From positions 1 through 64,000 of the forward strand of contig SHVR01000009.1 in NCBI GenBank assembly GCA_009694185.1: a stretch of 64,000 nucleotides of DNA. Reading direction: 5' to 3'. Shown one piece after another: positions 47,932-56,366 of the stretch. The notes under the pieces are model-generated. The model was given only the letters and a program-made list of their open reading frames with translations, made no database searches and was not told the origin of the DNA. Each line of letters starts with the position of its first letter. Position 1 is the first letter of the stretch. Source of the DNA: Alphaproteobacteria bacterium. Its GTDB lineage: Bacteria > Pseudomonadota > Alphaproteobacteria > SHVR01. The translations under genes were made by a program, and so were the position numbers.

Positions 47932-48987
47932 TTACGAACCCTTGGAATATTTCGTGCCGGCGGCGAAGACGAAGTCGAATGTCTTGCGGCCCGGCAGGCC
48001 CTTCTGCTCCATCTCGGCGATCCACTTGTCCCACACCGGCTTGGCCGCCTTTTCCTGGAACTGAACCAGCATGTCGGGCGTAATGGTGATCCGCTCGAGC
48101 CCGACCTTCTCGAATATGGGAATCCATTTCCGGTCCTCGCTCTCATAGGCTTCGCGCAAGGCGATGTAATACTGCGCCTTGACGTCGATCATGAGCTGAC
48201 GGTACTCGGCCGGGAGCTTTTGGAACGCGGTATGGCTCAGGGTGAAGGCGTTATGGATGGTGCCGAGTTGCAGGCCGAAAGTGTACCACTTCGACACCTC
48301 ATGCAGTTTGTAGGACCCGAAAGTGTAGCTGAAGGGAAATGAAGCCGCCTGGAAGACGTTGCGCTCCAGAGCCGCGTAGACCTCGGGCGCCGGCACCGAG
48401 GTCGGGATGGCGCCGAGCGTTTTCATGGCCTCGCCGGAGCCGCCCACGGCGCGAACCCGCATGCCCTTCCAATCGTCGAGGGTGCGCGGCGGCTTGCCGG
48501 TGCCCATGAATTCATAAAGCGGCAGCGGCACGCCGACGATCGCATAGGCGTTCCAGCGGTCCAGTTCTTCCTTGGCCGGCGGGAATTGGTAGAAATCCTC
48601 CATGACGCGCGCGATGGCGTCGATGCCCTTCATCGGCAGATAAGGCAGATCGATCACACTGTTCAGCGGCGCCTTGCCCGGCGAATAACCGAAGGCCGTC
48701 AGCGAGCCTTGGAACGAGTCGACCTTGATGCCGTCGAGATGGTCCTTCGCGTCCGAGAGCTGCTCGTTATAGTGCAGGCGCAGGGTGAACTTGCCGGCGG
48801 TTTTTTCCTCGACATGCTTGGCCATGAACTCGATGCCCTTGGTCACGGCTCGAGGCGGCCCATAAATGGCGATGCGCCAGGCGATCTTCTCCTGCGCCTC
48901 GGCGATGGCCGCCGGGCCAAGGATGAGACTCAAAGCGAGCGCCAAAATCCCGCCGACTTCGGTCGCCGGCCGTGTCAAAAATTCCAT
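47932..48987 (-). CDS. TRAP-type solute-binding protein, first of a tandem pair
   Basis: 351 residues from ATG 48987. Signal peptide about 1-31 (GGILALALSLILGPAAIAEA). The mature part shares LHYNEQLSDAKDHLDGI, GKPPRTLDDWKG, RAVGGSGEAM and GAIPTSVPAPEVYAALER with its neighbour, so the two arose by duplication. It is the first gene of the minus-strand operon SBP-SBP-hyuA-hyuB-dgdA-like. The pair differ mainly in the distal pocket region, so they may bind related ligands. Confidence 0.9.
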   Translation of the reverse strand: MEFLTRPATEVGGILALALSLILGPAAIAEAQEKIAWRIAIYGPPRAVTKGIEFMAKHVEEKTAGKFTLRLHYNEQLSDAKDHLDGIKVDSFQGSLTAFGYSPGKAPLNSVIDLPYLPMKGIDAIARVMEDFYQFPPAKEELDRWNAYAIVGVPLPLYEFMGTGKPPRTLDDWKGMRVRAVGGSGEAMKTLGAIPTSVPAPEVYAALERNVFQAASFPFSYTFGSYKLHEVSKWYTFGLQLGTIHNAFTLSHTAFQKLPAEYRQLMIDVKAQYYIALREAYESEDRKWIPIFEKVGLERITITPDMLVQFQEKAAKPVWDKWIAEMEQKGLPGRKTFDFVFAAGTKYSKGS

Positions 48988-49776
48988 CGTCGCTTTGCCT
49001 CTTCAATCGCGCCCCTTGAGCGGGAGCCAGAAGTCGGCGGCAGATTAGCCGCGATAACCGGCGGCGTCGAGAATGGCGCCGCATGCGCTATAATGAAAAC
49101 AATAATCGGTAGGGATCGCCACAGGCCCCGGTATGGGCCGAGGCGAGGGCCTTTAAGCAATTGATATATAAACGTTTTGGCGCGCCTGACACGAGTGCGC
49201 GGCGGACCTGGAGTGGTTTCCCGAGTCGGAACCCCTGAGGGACGAACGGGCGGTGAGCGATGTATTTGGTAAATTTGAGTTTTGCCCCGCGACAGTTGCC
49301 CGTGGGCGTACCCAAGGGGCCATCGGAAAGTCGAATTTCCCGGCGCCGCTTGTTGTTGGGGCAGCCAGGACTACTTGTTCTTTACGGGCTCGTTAACGTT
49401 GACGGCCTATGTTTGGCATTGCTCTTGCACAGGTTTCGGTGACACCCGTTGTAGGAGCCAAGAACGGCCCGACCCGGAAAGGGCGGGCCTATGAGACACG
49501 GTTTGATGTGAGGTGCGCGTACGCGGTTGAGAGTTGGCAATCGATTGGCCCGTATGGGCCGAATTGTAGGTCGGTGGGCTGTTAGCCGCGACTTCGCCTC
49601 TGAGGCGGATACGCGAAAGCTAGAGGTAGATCGTCCATGTTGGCGATGTCCCATACCTTCCGGCAAACGCCGATCCCTCGGGACTCGACGCCAGAATGGC
49701 AGCGCCCCACGCCGCCCCATCCCCTTGTTGGCCAAAACCCGGAATTTTCGGCGACCGATCGACCGGAGGAACCCTC
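48988..49776. other. Long intergenic region before prkA
   Basis: Nearly 800 bases with no convincing protein gene; the short frames here resemble nothing. Features seen: TATAAT at 49089-49094; an AT-rich patch at about 49150-49172; hairpins GGCCC-CGGTAT-GGGCC (about 49124) and GGCCC-GTAT-GGGCC (about 49547); and a strong stem GGCCCG-A-CCC/GGG-CGGGCC near 49466-49489. It must hold the divergent promoters of the TRAP/hyu operon and prkA. A long 5' leader or small RNA ending at the terminator below is likely. Confidence 0.5.
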
Positions 49777-49809
49777 GCCGCGTGCGACGGTTTCCGTCGC
49801 GGCTTTTTT
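49777..49809 (+). terminator. Rho-independent terminator 27 bases before prkA
   Basis: Stem GCGACGG (49784-49790) with CCGTCGC (49794-49800), loop TTT, extended outward by GCC/GGC, followed by TTTTTT at 49804-49809. Only 27 bases separate it from the prkA ATG, so it must stop a leader transcript or a small RNA coming from the upstream region; prkA expression would need antitermination or a promoter within the terminator region. Confidence 0.8.
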
Positions 49810-49836
49810 CCCCCATTGCGAGAGCCAAGGTGTGTC

Positions 49837-51783
49837 ATGACGCAATCCGCGGATGTCTTTGATCTTTATGCGAACATCTTCGAGAGCCGCAAGCAGACGG
49901 AGCTCTCGCTTCGGGAATATCTGCGGCTCTGCCGCGACGAGCCCAAAACGTTCGCGACCGCGGCCGAGCGCATGGTCAGCGCCATTGGCGAGCCGGAGAT
50001 TGTCGACACGGCCCAGGATCCACAGCTCGGCCGCGTCTTCATGAATCGCTCGATCAAGCGCTATCCCACCTTTGCCGATTTCTACGGCATGGAGGAAACC
50101 ATCGAGCGCATCGTGGGTTTCTTCAAGCACGCGGCCCAGGGCCTCGAGGAGCGCAAGCAGATTCTCTATTTGCTCGGCCCGGTCGGCGGCGGCAAGTCGT
50201 CGCTCGCCGAACGGCTGAAGACGCTCATGGAGAAGCTGCCGATCTATGTGCTGAAGGCGGGCGATCATGTCAGCCCGGTCTTTGAGTCGCCCCTCGGTCT
50301 CTTCGATCCCGACCGCATGGGCCCGGTGCTGGAGGAAAAGTACCGCATTCCGGGGCGCTATCTGACCGGTCTCACATCGCCTTGGGCGATGAAGCGCATC
50401 CAGGAGTTCGACGGCGATCTGTCGCGGTTCTCGGTGGTCAAACTGTTTCCCTCGAAGCTCGACCAAATCGGTATCACCAAGACCGAGCCGGGCGACGACA
50501 ATAACCAGGACATCTCGTCCCTGGTCGGCAAGGTCGACATTCGCAAGCTCGAATTTTTCAGCCAGAACGATCCCGACGCCTATTCCTATAGCGGCGGCCT
50601 CAACCGCACGACCCAGGGCCTGCTCGAATTCGTCGAGATGTTCAAGGCACCGATCAAAATGCTGCACCCGCTGCTGACCGCGACCCAGGAAAGCAACTAT
50701 GTCGGCACCGAGAGCGTCGGCACCATCCCCTTCCAGGGCATCGTGCTGGCCCACTCGAACGAGGCCGAGTGGCAGAGCTTCAAGAACAACAAGAACAACG
50801 AGGCGTTTATCGATCGCATCTGCGTCGTCAAGGTGCCCTATTGCTTGCGCGCCAACGAGGAGCGCGAAATCTACACCAAATTGTTGCAGTCGAGCGACCT
50901 TTCGAGCGCGCCCTGCAGCCCGTCCACGCTCGATATGCTGGCCCAGTTCTGCGTCCTCTCCCGCCTCAAGGAGCACGAGAACTCCAATCTGTATTCCAAG
51001 ATGCGCGTCTATAATGGCGAGAACCTGAAGGACGTCGATCCGAAGGCGAAATCCATGCAGGAATATCGCGACGTCGCCGGCGTCGACGAGGGCATGACCG
51101 GCGCCTCGACCCGCTTCGCCTTCAAGGTGTTGTCGGAGACGTTCAATTTCGACAATGAGGAAGTGGCGGCCGATCCCGTCCACCTGATGTATGTCCTGGA
51201 GCAGTCAATTCGCCGCACCCAGTTTCCGGAGGCGACCGAGAAGCAGTATATCGACTTCATCAAGAGCGAACTGGCGCCGCGTTATGCCGAATTTATCGGC
51301 AACGAGATCCAGAAAGCCTATTTGGAGAGCTATGGCGATTACGGACAGAACCTGTTCGACCGCTATGTGGCGTATGCCGATGCCTGGGTCGAGGACCAGG
51401 ATTTCAAGGACCCGGATACCGGCCAGATGTTCGACCGCAAGATGCTCGACCAGGAGATGTCGAAGATCGAGAAGCCGGCCGGTATCGCCAATCCCAAGGA
51501 CTTCCGCAACGAGGTGGTGAAATTTTCGCTCCGGGCGCGGGCCGCCAACAACGGCAAGAACCCGTCCTGGACCTCCTACGAGAAGATCCGCGAAGTGATC
51601 GAAAAGCGGATGTTCTCCCAGGTCGAGGACCTGCTCCCCGTGATCAGCTTCACCAGCAAGCGCGACAAGGAGAGTGAGAAGAAACACTCCGAATTCGTCG
51701 CCCGCATGATGACCCGCAGCTACACGGCGCGCCAGACGCGCCGGCTGGTCGAATGGTACATGCGCGTCAACAAGGCCGGGTGA
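49837..51783 (+). CDS. prkA: PrkA (YeaG) AAA+ serine protein kinase
   Basis: 648 residues from ATG 49837; the frame extends 47 codons upstream through the terminator, which is unlikely to be translated. Walker A GPVGGGKSS at 114-122, PrkA N-terminal AAA domain to about 400, kinase-like C-domain after it (RTQFPEATEKQYIDFI; DQEMSKIEKPAGI). In E. coli yeaG-yeaH with ycgB respond to stress and starvation; in Bacillus PrkA affects sporulation. It heads the prkA-yeaH-spoVR unit. Confidence 0.95.
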   Translation: MTQSADVFDLYANIFESRKQTELSLREYLRLCRDEPKTFATAAERMVSAIGEPEIVDTAQDPQLGRVFMNRSIKRYPTFADFYGMEETIERIVGFFKHAAQGLEERKQILYLLGPVGGGKSSLAERLKTLMEKLPIYVLKAGDHVSPVFESPLGLFDPDRMGPVLEEKYRIPGRYLTGLTSPWAMKRIQEFDGDLSRFSVVKLFPSKLDQIGITKTEPGDDNNQDISSLVGKVDIRKLEFFSQNDPDAYSYSGGLNRTTQGLLEFVEMFKAPIKMLHPLLTATQESNYVGTESVGTIPFQGIVLAHSNEAEWQSFKNNKNNEAFIDRICVVKVPYCLRANEEREIYTKLLQSSDLSSAPCSPSTLDMLAQFCVLSRLKEHENSNLYSKMRVYNGENLKDVDPKAKSMQEYRDVAGVDEGMTGASTRFAFKVLSETFNFDNEEVAADPVHLMYVLEQSIRRTQFPEATEKQYIDFIKSELAPRYAEFIGNEIQKAYLESYGDYGQNLFDRYVAYADAWVEDQDFKDPDTGQMFDRKMLDQEMSKIEKPAGIANPKDFRNEVVKFSLRARAANNGKNPSWTSYEKIREVIEKRMFSQVEDLLPVISFTSKRDKESEKKHSEFVARMMTRSYTARQTRRLVEWYMRVNKAG

Positions 51784-51793
51784 GAAACGAACC

Positions 51794-53092
51794 ATGAACA
51801 TCGTCGACCGCCGGCCGAACCCCAAGGGCAAGAGCCACGCGAACCGGCAGCGCTTCATCCGCCTGGCGCGCGAGACGCTGAAGGAAGCGGTCGTGCGCTC
51901 GATCAAGGATCGGGCGCTCGGAGACGTCGACACCCGCGAGGTCGTCGATATCCCGGTCAAGCGGATCCAGGAGCCGCGCCTGCGCCATGCCGGCAAGGGT
52001 GGCAACCGCGAGCATGTGCTGCCCGGCAATCGCGAGTATGTCGAGGGCGACACGCTGCCGAAGCCCAAGTCGGCGGCCGGCAAGGGCGGCGGGCGCGAGG
52101 GCAGCCCGGACGGCGAAGGCGAAGACAGCTTCCAGTTCACCCTGAGCCGCGAGGAATATCTCGACATCCTGTTCGAGGAACTCGAGCTGCCGAACCTCGC
52201 CAAGACCTATCTGAAAGAGACACCCCGTATGCGCACCACGCGGGCGGGCTTCACCATGTCCGGGGCGCCTTCGAATTTGAACCTGGTGCGGACCATGCGC
52301 AACAGCCTGGCGCGCCGGATCGCCCTCAGCCGGCCGAAACCCGCCGCCCTCGCCGATCTCGAGGCCGCGATCGTGGACGCCACCGGTGACGCCGAAGGTG
52401 CCGCCCGCCTCGCCGACCTCATCGCCCGGCGCGACCGGCTGGTCCGCCGCGCCAAGGCGATCGCCTTCATCGATCCGCTCGACTTGCGCTACAACCGCTT
52501 CGAGCCCACGCCGCAGCCGAACGCCCAGGCCGTGATGTTCTGCCTGATGGATGTGTCGGGCTCGATGAGCGAATATATGAAGGACCTGGCGAAGCGGTTC
52601 TTCTTGCTGCTGCACCTCTTCCTCGACCGAAAATACGAGCATGTTGAAGTGGTTTTCATCCGGCATACGTCGCGGGCACAGGAGGTCGACGAGGAGACGT
52701 TCTTCCGCAGCCAAGAGACCGGCGGTACCGTCGTCTCGACGGCGCTCGAAGAGATGCATCGCATCGTCGCCGAACGCTATCCGGTCGCGGAGTGGAACAT
52801 TTACGGCGCCCAGGCTTCCGACGGCGACAATTATTCGAGCGACAGCGAGACTTGCATCGAATTGCTGCGCAACCAGCTCCTTCCGCTCTGCCAATTCTTC
52901 GCCTATATCGAAGTGCTCGACGAGCGCGAGATCGGCGTCTTCCGCTCGGAAGCCAATGCCAGCGTGCTGTGGCGCGACTACAAGACCATCGTCGACCGTT
53001 TCGGGAATTTCGCGATGACCCGGGTGTTCTCCAAGGCCGACATTTTCCCGGTCTTCCACCAGCTCTTCGCCAAATCGCGCCATGCCGCGTGA
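51794..53092 (+). CDS. yeaH: YeaH/DUF444 protein with VWA domain
   Basis: 432 residues, 10 bases after prkA. N-terminal NIVDRRPNPKGKSHANRQRF, a Gly/Lys-rich stretch at 90-112, then a von Willebrand A-like domain with the metal site DVSGSMSEYMKDLAKRFF (Asp253, Ser255, Ser257). It is the usual partner of PrkA and SpoVR; its molecular role is not established. The 3' end overlaps spoVR by 11 bases. Confidence 0.94.
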   Translation: MNIVDRRPNPKGKSHANRQRFIRLARETLKEAVVRSIKDRALGDVDTREVVDIPVKRIQEPRLRHAGKGGNREHVLPGNREYVEGDTLPKPKSAAGKGGGREGSPDGEGEDSFQFTLSREEYLDILFEELELPNLAKTYLKETPRMRTTRAGFTMSGAPSNLNLVRTMRNSLARRIALSRPKPAALADLEAAIVDATGDAEGAARLADLIARRDRLVRRAKAIAFIDPLDLRYNRFEPTPQPNAQAVMFCLMDVSGSMSEYMKDLAKRFFLLLHLFLDRKYEHVEVVFIRHTSRAQEVDEETFFRSQETGGTVVSTALEEMHRIVAERYPVAEWNIYGAQASDGDNYSSDSETCIELLRNQLLPLCQFFAYIEVLDEREIGVFRSEANASVLWRDYKTIVDRFGNFAMTRVFSKADIFPVFHQLFAKSRHAA

Positions 53093-54647
53093 ACCGTCGC
53101 GCACCCGCGCCAAGAGCGCCGAGGCCAAGCTGCTTTATACCAGCGGCGAGTGGACGTTCGAGACTCTGAAGGCGACCTACGACGCCATCGAGGCGATCGC
53201 GGTGGGCGAGCTCGGCCTCGACCCCTATGCCAACCAAATCGAGCTCATCAACTCCGAGCAGATGCTGGACGCCTATTCCTCGATTGGCATGCCGGTCTTC
53301 TATCACCACTGGTCGTTCGGCAAGAAATTTGCCCGTGACGAGAAATCGTACCGCAAGGGCTATAGCGGCTTGGCTTACGAGATCGTCATCAACTCGAATC
53401 CCTGCATCTCCTACATCATGGAAGAAAACACCATGACCATGCAGGCCCTGGTCATGGCGCACGCGGCGTTCGGTCACAATCATTTCTTCAAGAACAACTA
53501 CCTGTTCCGGGAATGGACCGACGCCGAAGGCATCCTGGATTATCTGAGCTTCGCCCGGAGTTTCGTGATGCGCGCCGAGGAGCAGCATGGCATCGCCCAG
53601 GTCGAGCGCGTGCTCGACGCCGGACATGCCTTGATGGATCAAGGCGTCAACCGCTATGGCCGCCGGCCGCGCCTCAGCCTGGCGAACGAACGCCGGCGCG
53701 CCGAATCCCGGCGCGAGTACCGGCGCGAGACCTATAACGACCTCTGGCGCACGCTGCCCGCATCGACATCGCCGGCGGCAACGCCCGACGAAGGTGCCGA
53801 GATCGACCAAGGTACCCATCGCCTCGGCCTGCCCGAGGAAAACCTGCTCTATTTCATCGAGAAGTTTTCGCCGCGCCTGAAAGGCTGGGAGCGCGAGCTC
53901 CTGCGCATCGTTCGCAACATCGGTCAGTATTTCTATCCGCAGAAACAAACCAAGATGATGAACGAGGGCTGCGCCACCTACGTTCACTACCGGATCATGA
54001 ACCGGCTCTACGACACCGGCCGGATCGGCGAGGGGGCGATGCTGGAGTTCCTTGCCAGTCACGCGAACGTCGTTTTCCAACCGGCCTTCGACGATCCGCG
54101 CTATTCCGGGATCAACCCCTATGCGCTCGGCTTCGCCATGATGTGCGATATCGAGCGTGTCGTGACCGAGCCGGGCGACGAGGATCGAGCCTTCCTGCCG
54201 GAGATCGCCGGTACGGGCGACGTGATGGGCACGCTCCGGACCGCCTGGGCCAACTACCGCGACGATTCCTTCGTCGCCCAGTATCTGAGCCCGCATTTGA
54301 TGCGCAAGCTTCGGCTTTTTCAACTCGTCGACCGGCCCGACACGCCGGACTATCGCGTCGAGGCTATCCATGACGAACGCGGCTATCGGCGGCTGCGGCG
54401 TGCGTTGGCGCGGCAATACGATCCGGGATTGCGCGATCCCAACATCCAGGTGAGCGACGTCGATATGGCCGGAAGCCGCCGCCTCGTGCTGACCCATCGC
54501 ATGAACAATGCCGTGCCGCTCGCCGAGGCCGACGCGCGGGCGGTGCTCGCTTATGTCGCGGATCTGTGGGGGTATGACGTGGCGTTGCGCGGCGTCGGCG
54601 ATGACGACGGAATCGCGTATACCTACGAAGCTGCGGTGCCAGCTTGA
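53082..54647 (+). CDS. SpoVR family protein (YcgB)
   Basis: 521 residues, starting 11 bases inside yeaH. QIELINSEQMLDAYSSIGMP, YHHWSFGKKFARDE, YEIVINSNPCISYIMEENT, MAHAAFGHNHFFKNN and EGCATYVHY are SpoVR signatures, including conserved His and Glu residues that could bind a metal. In Bacillus it acts in spore cortex formation; in non-spore-formers it belongs to the PrkA stress unit. A perfect hairpin CAGGCGAA-T-TTCGCCTG follows the stop at 54661-54677. Confidence 0.94.
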   Translation: MPREPSRTRAKSAEAKLLYTSGEWTFETLKATYDAIEAIAVGELGLDPYANQIELINSEQMLDAYSSIGMPVFYHHWSFGKKFARDEKSYRKGYSGLAYEIVINSNPCISYIMEENTMTMQALVMAHAAFGHNHFFKNNYLFREWTDAEGILDYLSFARSFVMRAEEQHGIAQVERVLDAGHALMDQGVNRYGRRPRLSLANERRRAESRREYRRETYNDLWRTLPASTSPAATPDEGAEIDQGTHRLGLPEENLLYFIEKFSPRLKGWERELLRIVRNIGQYFYPQKQTKMMNEGCATYVHYRIMNRLYDTGRIGEGAMLEFLASHANVVFQPAFDDPRYSGINPYALGFAMMCDIERVVTEPGDEDRAFLPEIAGTGDVMGTLRTAWANYRDDSFVAQYLSPHLMRKLRLFQLVDRPDTPDYRVEAIHDERGYRRLRRALARQYDPGLRDPNIQVSDVDMAGSRRLVLTHRMNNAVPLAEADARAVLAYVADLWGYDVALRGVGDDDGIAYTYEAAVPA

Positions 54648-54805
54648 ACGGCGACCCAGGCGAATTTCGCCTGCGCTGGTCCGGGCCACCATGTTCCTCG
54701 CCATGCTCCGCCGCTTGACCCGGCCAATCGCGTGGACTTCAATCGCAACGTCCGGGATTGGGGTGTCGATTGGTTCGATATCCGTCAAGTGGGTGGCGCG
54801 TTGAT

Positions 54806-55543
54806 ATGGCGGGCGATCGCAAACTTCCAACGACACCGGGCGGGAACCGGTCCGCGGCCGGCGAGGTGGACGCGTTCCTGCGCCGGGTAGCCGCCATGCC
54901 GGTCGTCCGGCCGGCGGCTGGCCGTGGCCGGCTGATGTTCGCCCTGGACGCCACCGCCAGTCGCGAGCCCACCTGGGACCGAGCCTGCCAGCTCCAAGGC
55001 GAAATGTTCCAGGAGGCGGGCGCGCTGGGCGGCCTCGACATTCAGCTCGTCTACTATCGGGGTTTCGGCGAATTCAAGGCGAGTCGCTGGTATTCCGACG
55101 CGGTCGCCTTGTTGGGGCGCATGACGGGGGTGGGTTGCCTCGGTGGCCAGACCCAGATCGAAGCCATGTTGACCCATGCCATCGCCGAGACCCGCCGCCA
55201 GCGGGTCAACGCCCTGGTGTTCGTGGGCGATGCCTTCGAGGAAGACGTGGATGGCGTATCCCGGTTGGCGGGCGAACTCGGCGTGCTGGGCGTGCCGGCC
55301 TTCCTGTTTCACGAGGGCGACGATGCGGTGGCGAGCCGTGCTTTCAGGCAAATCGCCCGGTTGACAGGTGGTGCCTATTGCCGCTTCGACGCCAATAGCG
55401 CCCAGCAGCTCCGCGATCTTCTGCGTGCCGTGGCGGCGTTCGCGGCCGGCGGCCGGCGCGCTCTCGAAGACTTGAGCCGGCGCAAGGGTGGCGTGGCGGC
55501 GACGCTCGCCTCCCAGCTCAAGGCCTTGCCATACAAGGGCTAG
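54806..55543 (+). CDS. VWA-domain protein
   Basis: 245 residues from ATG 54806. A minimal von Willebrand A domain with MIDAS-like DATAS (Asp48, Thr50, Ser52) in LMFALDATASREPTWDRA, then QTQIEAMLTHAI and VNALVFVGDAFEEDVDG, the usual VWA beta strands. No signal peptide or helix anchor. It lies 158 bases after spoVR and 4 bases before the J-domain gene, so those two are a pair; alphaproteobacteria often carry them together. Function unknown. Confidence 0.8.
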   Translation: MAGDRKLPTTPGGNRSAAGEVDAFLRRVAAMPVVRPAAGRGRLMFALDATASREPTWDRACQLQGEMFQEAGALGGLDIQLVYYRGFGEFKASRWYSDAVALLGRMTGVGCLGGQTQIEAMLTHAIAETRRQRVNALVFVGDAFEEDVDGVSRLAGELGVLGVPAFLFHEGDDAVASRAFRQIARLTGGAYCRFDANSAQQLRDLLRAVAAFAAGGRRALEDLSRRKGGVAATLASQLKALPYKG

Positions 55544-55547
55544 TCGG

Positions 55548-56273
55548 GTGATCGCCTATGTCTTTCTCGGTCTCAGTCTGCTGATCGGCGGCATCCTGGC
55601 CGTGCGCTGGTTCGCCGGCGCCGATCCAAAGACGCTGGCCAGGGTCGCGCGCGTTGTTCTCGGCCTCGTCGCGGTCGTCGGCTTGATCTTGTTTCTGGCC
55701 TCCGGCCAGCTCGGCCTGGCGGTCATGGCGATCGGCGCGCTGCTGCCGATGTTGCTACGCTGGCGGACTCTGGCGCGCCTGGCGCGGACCACGGGCGGGC
55801 CGCGCCCCGGTCAGGAATCGACCATCGAAACGCGCTTCCTGCGCATGAGCCTCGACCATGACACGGGTGTGATGACCGGCATTGTGCTGGAAGGCGTCCA
55901 TCGCGGGCGCGGACTGCACGAACTCCACCAAGCCAACCTGCTCGACTTGCTGCGCGAGTGCCGCGTGGCGGACGCGGAGTCGGCGAGCGTGCTCGAAGCC
56001 TATCTCGATCGCACGCAGCAAGAGGACTGGCGCCAGGCCGCCGGCGAGACGGGCGAGGGCCGGGCGGCTGGTGAAGGCGGCGCCGCCAGCCCGAGCGCGG
56101 CCATGACAAGAAACGAAGCCTACCGGGTCCTCGGTCTCGAGGAGGGCGCCGGTGTCGACGCCATCAAGGCCGCCCATCGCCGCCTCATGCGCCAGCTCCA
56201 CCCCGATCACGGCGGCTCAACGTGGATTGCCGCAAAAATAAATCAGGCCAAGGACTTACTTCTGAAATCCTAA
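55548..56273 (+). CDS. Membrane-anchored J-domain protein, Pam18/Tim14-like
   Basis: 241 residues from GTG 55548. Two or three N-terminal transmembrane helices within residues 2-72, a linker, then a TerB-like helical stretch and a C-terminal J domain with HPD at 218-220 (MRQLHPDHGGS, then AAKINQAKDLLL). A J domain at the extreme C-terminus after a membrane anchor is the layout of mitochondrial Pam18. It would recruit DnaK to the inner membrane. Confidence 0.82.
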   Translation: MIAYVFLGLSLLIGGILAVRWFAGADPKTLARVARVVLGLVAVVGLILFLASGQLGLAVMAIGALLPMLLRWRTLARLARTTGGPRPGQESTIETRFLRMSLDHDTGVMTGIVLEGVHRGRGLHELHQANLLDLLRECRVADAESASVLEAYLDRTQQEDWRQAAGETGEGRAAGEGGAASPSAAMTRNEAYRVLGLEEGAGVDAIKAAHRRLMRQLHPDHGGSTWIAAKINQAKDLLLKS

Positions 56274-56366
56274 GCTGGGCAGGGCGCCGCGGCCTTGTAT
56301 TCATGGCCTCCCCGTGCCACAAGACCACCCACGCCGAGGTGAGCGCGCGCCAAGTTGAGGATGACG

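Noticed and set aside
49190-49480. 6S RNA, tmRNA or SRP RNA in the long gap before prkA
   Set aside because: A CCCCTGAG stretch recalls 6S RNA, but no matching closing stem was found, and tmRNA or SRP hallmarks are missing.
49696-49836. 47-residue N-terminal extension of PrkA
   Set aside because: It would be translated through the intrinsic terminator and does not look like PrkA; ATG 49837 matches the family start.
52656-54836. A 726-codon minus-strand frame opposite yeaH and spoVR
   Set aside because: Shadow frame; both plus-strand genes have full family signatures.
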